Shown piece by piece: positions 1-8,384 of a stretch of DNA of 64,000 bases. The position numbers were made by a program, and so were the translations under genes. The stretch's first letter is position 1. Each line of letters starts with the position of its first letter. The stretch comes from Paenibacillus sediminis (GTDB lineage Bacteria; Bacillota; Bacilli; Paenibacillales; Paenibacillaceae), in contig NZ_JAGGKP010000001.1 in the NCBI RefSeq assembly GCF_017873765.1, positions 124,001-188,000 on the forward strand, in the 5' to 3' direction. The notes beneath the pieces were generated by a model. That model was not told where the DNA came from, searched no databases, and saw nothing but the letters and a program-made list of their open reading frames with translations.

Positions 1-566
1 TGGGCAATAAGAATTGCTCCTCCAAGCCCAACGATGAGCACGAGTAATGAAATAAGCTCAATTTGAATTTTGTAGGACTCGGTAATATGACGAATGTCCG
101 ACGTTAGAAAACCAACGGATACGATCCCAATGACATCTCCATTGTTATCGAACACAGGTGCTTTACCGCGCAGTGATGGTCCTAATGATCCAACTGCCTT
201 CGAAATGATCGAATGTCCTTCAAGCACGGGTCCGTTATCTCCGCCGACCATTCCTTTGCCGATCCGTTCAGGAAGCGGGTGTGAATACCTTATGCCTTCG
301 CGGTTACCGACAACGATATATTCAGCATCCGTCTTAAGCCGAATGCTCTCAGCAATCGGTTGAATGATAGCTGAGGGGTTCGGATTATGAAATGCTTGCC
401 TAATTTCAGGCATAGACGCAATCGTCTCAGCAATCTTCAGCGCCCTGGTTCCAATTTGATCTTCAAGAACGGAGGTGACGACATAATTGAAAATGCCTCC
501 AAGACTTACAGTGACTAAAGCAAGCAGTGAACAAATGATCAGTATGAGCTTCGATTGCAGACGCAT
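1..566 (-). CDS. CitA/DcuS-type sensor histidine kinase, N-terminal part
   Basis: The reverse strand is open from an ATG at 566 to the left edge (188 codons, no stop), so only the sensor half is present. It opens with a transmembrane helix (residues about 5-30), followed by an extracytoplasmic region of about 130 residues with the pattern of CitA/DcuS/DctS PAS sensors, including the stretches AEYIVVGNREGIRYSHP and PVFDNNGDVIGIVSVGF. A second transmembrane helix starts near residue 170. A GGAGG ribosome binding site lies about 10 bases before the ATG. Members of this family sense citrate, malate, succinate or fumarate outside the cell and phosphorylate a CitB/DcuR-type response regulator. The kinase core and the regulator must lie left of the window. 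It is divergent from the tctCBA operon, which is the likely target. The ligand is inferred from context only. Confidence 0.85.
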   Translation of the reverse strand, partial: MRLQSKLILIICSLLALVTVSLGGIFNYVVTSVLEDQIGTRALKIAETIASMPEIRQAFHNPNPSAIIQPIAESIRLKTDAEYIVVGNREGIRYSHPLPERIGKGMVGGDNGPVLEGHSIISKAVGSLGPSLRGKAPVFDNNGDVIGIVSVGFLTSDIRHITESYKIQIELISLLVLIVGLGGAILIA

Positions 567-695
567 ATCGCTTTAAGTCCTCCGCTTTTTGCTCATATTG
601 TATCATAAAAGCGCTATCATGGAGCCCTAAAATTAGAGTTTGATCCCGTGAACAATATGAACAAAATACGCAAAAAGATGTTTTTACAACTTATT

Positions 696-725
696 TTGTT
701 AAAGTTTTACAATCAATCATTAAAT
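696..725 (+). promoter_or_regulatory. Candidate tct operon promoter
   Basis: A TTGTTA hexamer at 696-701 is followed after 18 bases by TTAAAT (720-725). Both are imperfect sigma-A matches in an AT-rich stretch between the divergent kinase gene and tctC. This is a reading of the sequence only; the tct genes may need the response regulator for expression. Confidence 0.3.
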
Positions 726-732
726 GATATTC

Positions 733-746
733 TGAAAGCGCTTATA
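733..746 (+). promoter_or_regulatory. Candidate catabolite-responsive element (cre)
   Basis: TGAAAGCGCTTATA matches the Firmicutes cre consensus TGWAANCGNTNWCA at all but one position. It lies just downstream of the candidate tct promoter and about 40 bases before tctC. A CcpA site there would act as a roadblock and repress carboxylate uptake when preferred sugars are present. Confidence 0.45.
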
Positions 747-782
747 AGAAAGCGCATTCATATACATATGGAGGGGTTTATA

Positions 783-1841
783 TTGTTGAAACACTTGATG
801 ACAACTTCTTTAAAAGTAGCTTCAATTGGTGTTCTGGCGATCAGTTTGGCTGCCTGCGGAAGTACCGGTTCAAAGCAAGCGGCTTCTGATAATAAAGGCA
901 CAGAACAAACCCAAACTGCATCATCCAATTATCCTGACAAAACGATAAGCCTCATTGCTCCATCTGGTGCTGGCGGCGGCTGGGATATGACAGCACGTAC
1001 CATTGCCAAAGTATTGTCAGAAACGAAACTTGTTGAAAAACCGATCACTGTGGAAAACAAACCAGGCGGAGGCGGCGCTGTATTTATGGCCGAATATGCC
1101 ACCAAGGACGTGAAAGACGACTATAAATTATTTGTTAACTCGCCGCCAATCTTAATTAACAATTTGAAAAAAGATGGAAATTCACCTTTCGGTTATAAAG
1201 ATACAACTCCGCTTGCGCAATTAACGAAAGATTACGGCGCGATTGCGGTTCCAGCTAATTCGAAATATAACGATTTGAAATCATTGCTTGATGATTTAAA
1301 GGCGGATCCTACGAAATTAACAGTAGCCGGCGGATCTGCACCAGGCTCCATGGACCATTTGGTATCCATCCTTCCTGCTTTCAAATATGGAATCGATCCT
1401 AAAAAAATCAAATATGTATCCTATGACGGCGGCGGTGAAGCAATGACTGCACTGCTTGGCGGCAACGCTGATGTTCTAGGTACAGATGCATCCTCGTTAG
1501 ACCAATACTTGAAAGCAGGCAAAATTAAGGTGCTTGCTGTAGCAGCACCTGAACGTCTTGGCGGCAGCATGAAAGACGTGCCAACGATGAAAGAACAAGG
1601 CATTGATGCTGAATTTATGATCTGGCGCGGAATTTTCGGACCTAAAGAGATGACTGACGACGCTAAGAAATTTTGGGATGATGCTCTGAAGAAAATGGTC
1701 GACACTGACGAGTGGAAAAAAGAAGTGGAAGCAAATAACTGGCAAACGGAATACAAAAATGCGGATGATTTCAAAGCTTACTTAGAGCAGCAAGAAACGC
1801 AAGTCAAAGATATGTTAACAGCTCTAGGAATGCAAAAATAA
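783..1841 (+). CDS. tctC: Tripartite tricarboxylate transporter substrate-binding lipoprotein (TctC)
   Basis: A TTG at 783 is chosen because GGAGGGG (770-776) sits 7 bases upstream; the frame is open further left to 648, but those residues do not look like a signal peptide. The protein (352 aa) starts with a lipoprotein signal ending in the lipobox LAAC (C is the acylated residue), then a Ser/Gly/Thr-rich linker. The mature part is a Bug/TctC-type Venus-flytrap protein: YPDKTISLIAPSGAGGGWDM, the ENKPGGGGA loop, and a C-terminal KMVDTDEWKKEVEANNW segment typical of the family. It captures a carboxylate outside the membrane for TctAB. It is first in an operon with tctB, tctA and a malic enzyme gene. 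The substrate (citrate, malate or another) cannot be read from sequence. Confidence 0.9.
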   Translation: MLKHLMTTSLKVASIGVLAISLAACGSTGSKQAASDNKGTEQTQTASSNYPDKTISLIAPSGAGGGWDMTARTIAKVLSETKLVEKPITVENKPGGGGAVFMAEYATKDVKDDYKLFVNSPPILINNLKKDGNSPFGYKDTTPLAQLTKDYGAIAVPANSKYNDLKSLLDDLKADPTKLTVAGGSAPGSMDHLVSILPAFKYGIDPKKIKYVSYDGGGEAMTALLGGNADVLGTDASSLDQYLKAGKIKVLAVAAPERLGGSMKDVPTMKEQGIDAEFMIWRGIFGPKEMTDDAKKFWDDALKKMVDTDEWKKEVEANNWQTEYKNADDFKAYLEQQETQVKDMLTALGMQK

Positions 1842-1870
1842 GCAATGTATAAATGAATAACATCTTTCAT

Positions 1871-1902
1871 TAGGGGGGCGAAGAGAAATCTTCTTCCCCC
1901 TA
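1871..1902 (+). other. Intercistronic hairpin with GAAA tetraloop
   Basis: TAGGGGG (1871-1877) pairs with CCCCCTA (1896-1902), and GAAGA (1880-1884) pairs with TCTTC (1889-1893), closed by a GAAA loop (1885-1888). There is no T-run after it, so it is not a classical terminator. Such hairpins after binding-protein genes usually protect the upstream mRNA and raise binding-protein level relative to the membrane subunits. The stem covers an in-frame ATG at 1902, which argues for a later tctB start. Confidence 0.6.
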
Positions 1903-1928
1903 TGCTTAAAGAGGAGACATGGAGAAGG

Positions 1929-2384
1929 ATGAATAGAAATTTCGATCGTTACGCCGGTATTGTATTTTTTGCAATTGGTACTGCTTTTGTGATCGGAAGC
2001 AGAAGCATTTCCACAAGCGCATACGGCAGCAATGTCGGAGCGAATGTATTCCCGCTTGTGTTAGGAATTTTGCTCGCTCTCTTGAGTATTCGTCTTGTTT
2101 ATGAAACATTTCGCAGAGAGAAAACCGAGAAACAGAAAGAAAATTTGGATTATAAGAGATTCGGCATCATTTTCGCAGCAGCTGTATTATATGCTTATTT
2201 TCTTGAGGATCTCGGTTTTGTCATATCTACGTTTCTATTTCTAATGATTGGATTTCAAACGATGCAAAGAGGACGGATTTGGGTGTCGTTAATCATTTCT
2301 GCGGCCTTCTCATTCGGTGTTTATTATCTTTATGTCAACGTGCTGGATGGTTCGCTTCCCGGTTTCCCAGCTTGGTTATTCTAA
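1929..2384 (+). CDS. tctB: Tripartite tricarboxylate transporter small membrane subunit (TctB)
   Basis: The protein (151 aa from ATG 1929) has four hydrophobic helices at roughly residues 8-28, 38-56, 75-95 and 115-140, the size and layout of TctB. The N-terminal helix AGIVFFAIGTAFVIGSRSI and the following NVGANVFPLVLGILLALLS match the family pattern. Start: GAGGAG at 1911-1916 lies 12 bases before ATG 1929; an in-frame ATG at 1902 is buried in a hairpin. TctB is the small integral membrane partner of TctA; its exact role is poorly defined. tctA starts 12 bases downstream, so the two are probably translated as a pair. Confidence 0.85.
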   Translation: MNRNFDRYAGIVFFAIGTAFVIGSRSISTSAYGSNVGANVFPLVLGILLALLSIRLVYETFRREKTEKQKENLDYKRFGIIFAAAVLYAYFLEDLGFVISTFLFLMIGFQTMQRGRIWVSLIISAAFSFGVYYLYVNVLDGSLPGFPAWLF

Positions 2385-2396
2385 TCTTAGGAGGTC

Positions 2397-3929
2397 ATGA
2401 AATTGAGCACTGTTGAATATTTACTTCATGGTTTAGGCACAGCGATGCAATGGCACAATCTTGTGTTTGTCTTTTTTGGTGTATTAATTGGTACCGTCGT
2501 AGGAGTGTTGCCGGGTATTGGACCGATGAGCGGGGTTGCTCTCTTAATTCCAATCACAGCAACGATGACAGCTGGACTTAGTCCAGAACAAGCTGCTACA
2601 AGTTCTATTATTTTATTAGCGGGTGTGTATTACGGCGCGATGTATGGGGGCTCTACAACTTCTATCTTATTGAATACGCCCGGAGAATCTTCATCCGTTG
2701 TGACGACGCTCGACGGCTATCAAATGGCTAAACAAGGCAGAGCGGGTGCTGCGCTCGCAATCTCGGCGATTGGCTCCTTCGTTGCAGGGATCGTTTCTTT
2801 AATAGGTCTCATTTTCTTAGCTCGTCCTTTATCGGAGATTGCGATTAAATTCGGTCCGGCCGAATATTTTTCACTTATGGTGTTAGGTTTATTAGCAATC
2901 AGCGGTCTAGCAGGCAAATCGATGGTAAAAGCGTTGATGATGACCGCATTTGGTCTGCTACTTGCGACAATCGGAATTGACAACGTCTCCGGCGTGGAGC
3001 GTTTTACATTTGGTATTCCTGAACTTTATCAAGGTCTAGAATTTTTGACCGTTGCAGTAGGTACGTTTGCAGTTGGTGAAGTGTTCAAAACTATTTTGGA
3101 AAGAGAAGGAAATGACGGGAAATTGGCGAAAATCAATCGCATCATGCCGACGAAGCAGGATCTGAAAGACAGTGCTGCTCCGATCGCGCGCGGTTCAATA
3201 CTTGGATTTTTGATTGGTCTTTTGCCAGGTGCAGGAGCTATACTCGCGTCTTTCTTTGCATATATCGTTGAGAAGAAAATAAGTAAAAATCCCGAGAAAT
3301 TCGGGAAAGGAGCTATTGAAGGCGTAGCTTCACCAGAATCGGCTAATAACGCTGCTTCTGGTGGTGCGATGATTCCGCTCTTAAGCTTGGGAATTCCATC
3401 ATCCGGTACGACCGCGATTTTAATGGGAGCATTCATTATGTACAACGTTCAACCGGGTCCTTTGCTGTTTCAAGATCACCCTCAACTCGCTTGGGGTGTC
3501 ATTGCAAGTATGTTTGTCGGTAATCTGATGCTGCTCATTCTTAATATGCCGCTTGTCAAAGTGTTTGCAAAAGTGATCGATACACCAACCAAATATTTAA
3601 TTCCGCTCATTATCGTGTTCTCTGTATTTGGTGTGTATGCTGTACAATATTCGACGTTTGATTTACTGTTAATTATGGGATGCGGGCTTGTCGGATATTT
3701 CTTATCTAAGAACGATTATCCTTTAGCTCCGATGGTGCTTGGCCTTATCCTTGGGCCAATGATGGAAAACAACATGCGCAGGGCTCTTACGATTTCAAAT
3801 GGGGATTTCATGATTTTCTTGCAAAAACCGGTCTCTCTCATCTTCTTAATTATTGGCTTGATTTGGATCACGGTTCCTCTCATCCTCAAACTAAGAGGCA
3901 AAAACGTCATTATTAACGAGGAAGGTTAA
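2397..3929 (+). CDS. tctA: Tripartite tricarboxylate transporter permease (TctA)
   Basis: A 510-residue, very hydrophobic protein with about 11-12 membrane segments, the usual length for TctA. The family signature GVLPGIGPMSGVALLIP lies near residues 38-54 and a second, related motif GLLPGAGAILASFFAY near 275-290, the two inverted repeats that form the transport path. The segment YGAMYGGSTTSILLNTPGE is also diagnostic. TctA moves the carboxylate delivered by TctC using an ion gradient. AGGAGG (2389-2394) lies only 2 bases before ATG 2397 but 8 bases before an in-frame TTG at 2403, so TTG 2403 may be the true start. The malic enzyme gene begins 6 bases after the stop. Confidence 0.92.
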   Translation: MKLSTVEYLLHGLGTAMQWHNLVFVFFGVLIGTVVGVLPGIGPMSGVALLIPITATMTAGLSPEQAATSSIILLAGVYYGAMYGGSTTSILLNTPGESSSVVTTLDGYQMAKQGRAGAALAISAIGSFVAGIVSLIGLIFLARPLSEIAIKFGPAEYFSLMVLGLLAISGLAGKSMVKALMMTAFGLLLATIGIDNVSGVERFTFGIPELYQGLEFLTVAVGTFAVGEVFKTILEREGNDGKLAKINRIMPTKQDLKDSAAPIARGSILGFLIGLLPGAGAILASFFAYIVEKKISKNPEKFGKGAIEGVASPESANNAASGGAMIPLLSLGIPSSGTTAILMGAFIMYNVQPGPLLFQDHPQLAWGVIASMFVGNLMLLILNMPLVKVFAKVIDTPTKYLIPLIIVFSVFGVYAVQYSTFDLLLIMGCGLVGYFLSKNDYPLAPMVLGLILGPMMENNMRRALTISNGDFMIFLQKPVSLIFLIIGLIWITVPLILKLRGKNVIINEEG

Positions 3930-3935
3930 AGCGCC

Positions 3936-5360
3936 ATGAAACAGACAATCGGTGGAAAAACGACCATTTTACGTTTAGAGCTGAAAACGGAAATCATTCA
4001 TTTTGGTCAATTGATTACGGTCATTACGGAAAATGGAGGGGACGTCATCGCCATTGATGTCATTCAGACAGGGGCTGATTGGACAGTTCGTGACATTACC
4101 GTAATTACTTCAGAGCAATCTCAAGTCGATGCGATTGTAAGCAGAATAAAGGATTTGAACGGTGTTCGCGTCGTTCATGTATCAGACCGGACATTTCTTC
4201 TTCATCTCGGCGGGAAAATTGAAACGAAACTAAAAGTGCCGATTCAAAATCGTGATGACTTGTCTAGAGTCTATACCCCGGATGTGGCAAGGGTATGCAT
4301 GGCGATTCATGAGAAACCTGAAAATGCATATAAATTGACGATTAAGCGGAATACAGTCGCTGTCGTTTCCGACGGCAGCGCCGTGCTTGGTCTTGGCAAC
4401 ATCGGGCCTCATGCGGCAATGCCGGTCATGGAAGGGAAGGCGATGCTTTTCAAGCAACTGGCTGATGTGGATGCGTTTCCTCTATGCCTCGATACTCAAA
4501 GTGTAGATGAAATCGTATCGACGATTAAACAGCTAGCACCGGCTTTTGGCGGTATTAATCTTGAAGATATCTCCTCGCCGCGCTGTTTTGAAATCGAAGA
4601 GAGACTAAGGGAAGAGCTGGATATCCCGGTCTTCCATGACGATCAGCATGGTACAGCAGTAGTGCTGTTTGCAGGTCTGATCAATGCTCTGAAGGTGGTA
4701 GGAAAATCGATAAGAGACGTCAAAATTGTCGTGTGCGGCGTGGGAGCAGCAGGGATTGCATGTACTAAAATATTGCTGGCTGCCGGCGTCAAGGAAGTCA
4801 TTGGGGTTGATCGTGAAGGCACTTTGGTCAGCGGCGTTACCTACAGCAATGATGTGTGGAATTGGTACGCTCAGCATACGAATCCAAATCGTATGTCCGG
4901 TTCATTGTCTGATGTCATTGAAGGAGCGGATGTATTCATCGGATTATCTTCTGGAGGCGTGCTGAAACGAGCAGATGTTGAACGGATGGCACCGCGTCCT
5001 GTCGTTTTTGTCATGGCGAACCCGACACCAGAAATTCATCCGGATGAGATCGAGGATATTGCAGGTGTCATTGCAACAGGCAGATCCGATTTTCCAAATC
5101 AAATTAATAACGTCTTGTGCTTTCCAGGAATATTCAGAGCCGCTTTGGATTGCCAAGCGAGAACGATTAATGAAGAAATGAAGATCGCCGCATCGCAGGC
5201 TATCGCTTCAGTTGTTACGCCGCAGGAGCTGAACAAGCTGTACATTATTCCTAGCGTATTTAATCAGGAAGTGGTCAGAAGAATTAGGAAAGCCGTCATT
5301 GAAGCCGCCATCGAGTCGGGGGCTGCGAGAAGAATTCCACGGGAATTTCGAACTAACTAA
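3936..5360 (+). CDS. Malic enzyme with N-terminal ACT-like domain
   Basis: The protein (474 aa) has an ACT-like regulatory domain at residues about 8-85 followed by a malic enzyme core of the short bacterial type. Visible signatures are YTPDVARVC (N-terminal malic domain), SDGSAVLGLGNIGPHAAMPV, FHDDQHGTAVV (metal-binding Asp pair) and VVCGVGAAGIACTKILLAAG (nucleotide-binding Rossmann fold). It decarboxylates malate to pyruvate and CO2 with reduction of NAD(P). ACT domains often bind amino acids or other small effectors, so activity may be allosterically controlled. Coupling to tctCBA suggests that the imported acid is malate or is converted to malate. The start has GAGGAAGG 10 bases upstream. 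Cofactor preference cannot be assigned. Confidence 0.92.
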   Translation: MKQTIGGKTTILRLELKTEIIHFGQLITVITENGGDVIAIDVIQTGADWTVRDITVITSEQSQVDAIVSRIKDLNGVRVVHVSDRTFLLHLGGKIETKLKVPIQNRDDLSRVYTPDVARVCMAIHEKPENAYKLTIKRNTVAVVSDGSAVLGLGNIGPHAAMPVMEGKAMLFKQLADVDAFPLCLDTQSVDEIVSTIKQLAPAFGGINLEDISSPRCFEIEERLREELDIPVFHDDQHGTAVVLFAGLINALKVVGKSIRDVKIVVCGVGAAGIACTKILLAAGVKEVIGVDREGTLVSGVTYSNDVWNWYAQHTNPNRMSGSLSDVIEGADVFIGLSSGGVLKRADVERMAPRPVVFVMANPTPEIHPDEIEDIAGVIATGRSDFPNQINNVLCFPGIFRAALDCQARTINEEMKIAASQAIASVVTPQELNKLYIIPSVFNQEVVRRIRKAVIEAAIESGAARRIPREFRTN

Positions 5361-5411
5361 CAGACAGACCTCGAATCATAGCAAGAGGGAAATGGAAAGG
5401 ATACATACATC

Positions 5412-6119
5412 ATGGATGTTGAGTGGTTGCTACTCGGATTGTTGAAAATTATAGTAATCAATATTGTATTAAGCGGTGATAACGCGGTCGTCATCGCTCT
5501 GGCATGCCGTAACTTGCCTGTTCAGCAGCAGAAAAAGGCAATCTTCTTCGGAAGCTTCGGGGCCATTGTGATGAGAATCATCCTTACGATCGTTGCGGTA
5601 TGGATGCTGAGGATCCCTTATGTTCAATTCACTGGCGGTATATTGCTCATTTGGATCGCCATGAAGCTGATGAAGAATGAAGAGGGTGATGAGCATATCG
5701 AGTCCAGCGGTCGTTTGGGCGCAGCGATCAAGACGATTATGATTGCCGATGTCATTATGAGCTTAGACAATGTGCTTGCCGTAGCCGGCGCTGCATCGGG
5801 TAATTTTATTTTGATCGGTCTCGGGCTGACAATCAGTATACCGCTCATTATTTGGGGAAGTAATTTGCTGATGAAATTAATGAACCGTTTTCGCTTTATC
5901 ATCTTACTAGGCGTAGCATTGCTTGGATATACAGCAGGCGAGATGATGCTGAGTGATAAAGAAGTAGCGCATCTGGTTGAGCCGTTAGGACATACGCTTC
6001 ACATTGTATTTCCTATTATCCTTGCTGCTCTCGTCGTTGTTTTCGGGAAATTAATGGAGAAGAAGCAAGAAGAGCAGAGCGACTTTGAAAATTCGTCTGT
6101 AAATACGATGGATCAATAA
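5412..6119 (+). CDS. TerC/YjbE-family integral membrane protein
   Basis: A 235-residue protein with about seven membrane helices. It carries the TerC-family signature twice: INIVLSGDNAVVIALACRNL near residues 16-35 and MIADVIMSLDNVLAVAGAA near 109-127; the repeated DN pairs are the proposed metal-binding residues. Length and sequence fit the YjbE subgroup. Recent work on Bacillus TerC proteins supports manganese export, often coupled to secreted proteins. The upstream gap is only 51 bases, too short for the yybP-ykoY manganese riboswitch that often precedes this family. It lies 51 bases after the malic enzyme gene and ends at a strong terminator, so it may belong to the tct transcript. A link to carboxylate use is not evident. 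Confidence 0.85.
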   Translation: MDVEWLLLGLLKIIVINIVLSGDNAVVIALACRNLPVQQQKKAIFFGSFGAIVMRIILTIVAVWMLRIPYVQFTGGILLIWIAMKLMKNEEGDEHIESSGRLGAAIKTIMIADVIMSLDNVLAVAGAASGNFILIGLGLTISIPLIIWGSNLLMKLMNRFRFIILLGVALLGYTAGEMMLSDKEVAHLVEPLGHTLHIVFPIILAALVVVFGKLMEKKQEEQSDFENSSVNTMDQ

Positions 6120-6139
6120 ACAGATCTATAATTTACGGT

Positions 6140-6193
6140 AAAAGCATAGTTAGAGTTGCTAACGTAACTTTGACTATGCTTTTTATTTTTTTT
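6140..6193 (+). terminator. Rho-independent terminator after the tct-terC unit
   Basis: AAAAGCATAGT-TAGAGTT (6140-6157) pairs with AACTTTGACTATGCTTTT, and a T-rich tail runs to 6193. It closes the operon that starts with tctC. Confidence 0.85.
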
Positions 6194-6295
6194 GCCTTCA
6201 AAATCGACACTTTAAAAAAAGATACTCCACGCTAAGATGTATATGGTATAAAATGGAATTATAATCGTTGCCACTCTAAAGATGAGGTGATTGTA

Positions 6296-7171
6296 ATGAA
6301 GCTTGCAAATCCAATTGGAATTATTGTGGACAGTTTAAGGCTTCCTTTGAAAGAGGCGCTCGCAAAGGCTAAAGACATGGGAGGAGACGGCGTACAAATT
6401 TATGCTGTTCATGGAGAGATGGATCCTGCGAATCTAACCTCAAGCAAGCGTAAGGAATTAAAGGACTACATTGAATCGCTCGGATTAGAAATATCAGCAT
6501 TATGCGGTGATTTAGGCGGGCACGGTTTTCAAGACAAGGAGCAAAACCCGGCTAAAATCGAAAAATCAAAACGGATTCTAGACCTTGCCTTGGATTTGGG
6601 TACGAATATCATAACGACGCATATCGGCATCGTGCCTGATGAACATAATGAGGTATACGAGGAAATGCACAGAGCTTGTAATGAACTTGGTGAGTACGCG
6701 ACAAGTATGGGGGCTTATTTTGCAATCGAGACAGGTCCTGAGACAGCCGCGCATCTTAAGAGCTTTCTAGAAACATTAAGCAGCAAGGGGGTATCCGTCA
6801 ACTTTGATCCGGCGAATATGGTGATGGTAACGGGAGATGATCCAGTGCAGGGCGTTTATACGCTGCGGGATTACATTGTTCATACGCATGTGAAGGACGG
6901 TATTCGCCATCAAGCTACAGATCCGCGCAACATATACGGAGCTCTCGGCTATGAACCGATGGACCATAAAAAAATCGCTCAAATGGTAACAGCAGGGCAA
7001 TTTTTTGAAGAAGTACCGCTCGGCCAAGGAAAAGTAGATTTTGATGCTTACTTCAAAGTGCTGGTGGATATCGGATACAAAGGTTATTTAACGATTGAAC
7101 GTGAAGTGGGAACAAATCCGGAAGCGGATATAATCCAAGCGGTACAGTTCATTAAAAAATATAAAGCATGA
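6296..7171 (+). CDS. Sugar phosphate isomerase/epimerase (xylose-isomerase-like TIM barrel)
   Basis: The protein (291 aa) matches the AP endonuclease family 2 / xylose-isomerase-like TIM-barrel superfamily. Metal and substrate motifs seen are GDGVQIYAV near residue 31, NIITTHIGI, AIETGPETA (metal-binding Glu), VNFDPANMVM (Asp), YIVHTHVKDG (His) and a C-terminal YLTIEREVG (Glu). ATG 6296 is used because GAGGTGA lies 5 bases upstream; a GTG at 6287 is also in frame. Enzymes of this group epimerise or isomerise sugars or inositols, and some act on 3-keto sugars. It stands alone between a terminator and the rpiR-type gene. A second family member lies at 12703, so two different steps or substrates are likely. 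Exact reaction unknown. Confidence 0.85.
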   Translation: MKLANPIGIIVDSLRLPLKEALAKAKDMGGDGVQIYAVHGEMDPANLTSSKRKELKDYIESLGLEISALCGDLGGHGFQDKEQNPAKIEKSKRILDLALDLGTNIITTHIGIVPDEHNEVYEEMHRACNELGEYATSMGAYFAIETGPETAAHLKSFLETLSSKGVSVNFDPANMVMVTGDDPVQGVYTLRDYIVHTHVKDGIRHQATDPRNIYGALGYEPMDHKKIAQMVTAGQFFEEVPLGQGKVDFDAYFKVLVDIGYKGYLTIEREVGTNPEADIIQAVQFIKKYKA

Positions 7172-7260
7172 ACAAGATGAACACGGGGATACACTTCCAT
7201 GCAGCAAAAAGGAGGATTAATTCAATTTTTTATCGGTAATTAGTAAAAATATCCTTTCTT

Positions 7261-7279
7261 TAACATAAGTTCAATGTTA
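7261..7279 (+). promoter_or_regulatory. Inverted repeat upstream of the RpiR-type regulator gene
   Basis: TAACAT (7261-7266) and ATGTTA (7274-7279) form a perfect inverted repeat around a 7-base spacer, about 50 bases before the regulator gene. It could be its own operator. No clear -35/-10 pair was found with it. Confidence 0.35.
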
Positions 7280-7324
7280 TGATGAGTAAATAATAGAGTC
7301 TCAGTTGGGAGTAGATATGCCGCT

Positions 7325-8194
7325 ATGAAACATGTTCAGAAGTTAAACAATTCCACAAACACCCTTTTACTAATATCGAGTATTTACTCTTCATTAACAA
7401 AGGCAGAGAAGAAAGTAGCGGATGCTGTGCAGAGCAATCCGGAGGAAGCCGTACTTGCTACTGTTACGGATTTGGCGGAGCGAGCGGGCGTTGGTGAGAC
7501 ATCTGTTATTCGGTTTTGCCGAGCGTTAGGCTTTCGCGGATATCACGAATTTAAGCTGTCTGTAGCACAGGATTTGGTCAACATGCCGACGTATATTACT
7601 GGTGAAATTGAAGAATCTGACGATATTTCTGCCATCGCTAGAAAAATTACAATGAACAACGAGACCATTCTGAAAAGCACTCATGACCTGCTTAACCCAG
7701 ACAATCTGCAGCGTGCGGTCGACACTATCCTCTCAGCGAACAAAATATACATCTACGGCGTAGGCTCTTCTGGAATTACGGCACTTGATGTGCATTACAG
7801 GTTCATGCGTCTAGGACTCAATGTGGAAATACAGCGCGATGCGCATATTATTGCGATGTCAGCTGCTCTAGCGAAACGGGGCGATGTCGTATTCGGCATA
7901 TCCACTTCCGGGAGTACGAAAGATTTAGTCGATCCGATCAAACAGGCCAAGGAGAACGGCGCAACTATTATTTGTCTAACAAGCCACGCGAAATCCCCGA
8001 TTACAAATTATGCGGATAATGTGCTGCTAATCCCGTCGAAGGAAAGTCCTTTCCAAGGAGGCTCGTTATCTACGAAAATCGCCCAAATTCATCTGCTCGA
8101 TATCCTGTCTACACTTATTGCAAATACAAATAAAGAAAGTACGATTGAATCCATAAATAGAACAGCAAAAGCAGTTGCTGACAAATTATATTAA
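7325..8194 (+). CDS. MurR/RpiR-family transcriptional regulator with SIS domain
   Basis: A 289-residue protein with an N-terminal RpiR winged helix-turn-helix (residues about 12-85; SLTKAEKKVADAVQSNPEEA and the recognition part VGETSVIRFCRALGFRGYHEFK) and a C-terminal SIS sugar-phosphate isomerase-like domain (about 130-270; IYIYGVGSSGITALDVHYRF, GISTSGSTKDLVDPIKQAKE). RpiR proteins bind phosphosugars through SIS and control sugar catabolic genes. The NanE and ROK kinase genes downstream make an N-acetylmannosamine or N-acetylglucosamine phosphate a plausible effector; this is inference. GGGAG lies 13 bases before the ATG, a long spacing. A terminator follows, so the gene is probably transcribed on its own. 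Confidence 0.92.
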   Translation: MKHVQKLNNSTNTLLLISSIYSSLTKAEKKVADAVQSNPEEAVLATVTDLAERAGVGETSVIRFCRALGFRGYHEFKLSVAQDLVNMPTYITGEIEESDDISAIARKITMNNETILKSTHDLLNPDNLQRAVDTILSANKIYIYGVGSSGITALDVHYRFMRLGLNVEIQRDAHIIAMSAALAKRGDVVFGISTSGSTKDLVDPIKQAKENGATIICLTSHAKSPITNYADNVLLIPSKESPFQGGSLSTKIAQIHLLDILSTLIANTNKESTIESINRTAKAVADKLY

Positions 8195-8210
8195 ATATAT
8201 ACGAGACGCA

Positions 8211-8249
8211 GATGGCGCAGCTTAGAGATATAAGTTGTGTCATTTTTTT
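8211..8249 (+). terminator. Terminator after the RpiR-type gene
   Basis: GATGGCGCAGCTT (8211-8223) pairs along its length, with several G-T wobbles, to AAGTTGTGTCATT, followed by seven T residues. Confidence 0.7.
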
Positions 8250-8384
8250 ATTTGAAAAAGGAGGAAAATTCCGTTTTCAACCAAACACGGAGAGGAATAT
8301 CCCATAAATGATTGAGGGAGGTGATACTGACAAGTTGTGTTCGTGTTAGGAAGTGAAATGAATAGAATTTGGGGAGGCGCGAAA

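Noticed and set aside
94-363. An 89-codon plus-strand frame over the kinase gene
   Set aside because: It is the complement of a clear sensor kinase frame and has no ribosome binding site.
5361-5411. Possible yybP-ykoY manganese riboswitch before the TerC-family gene
   Set aside because: The gap is only 51 bases and contains none of the conserved loop bases; too short for this riboswitch.
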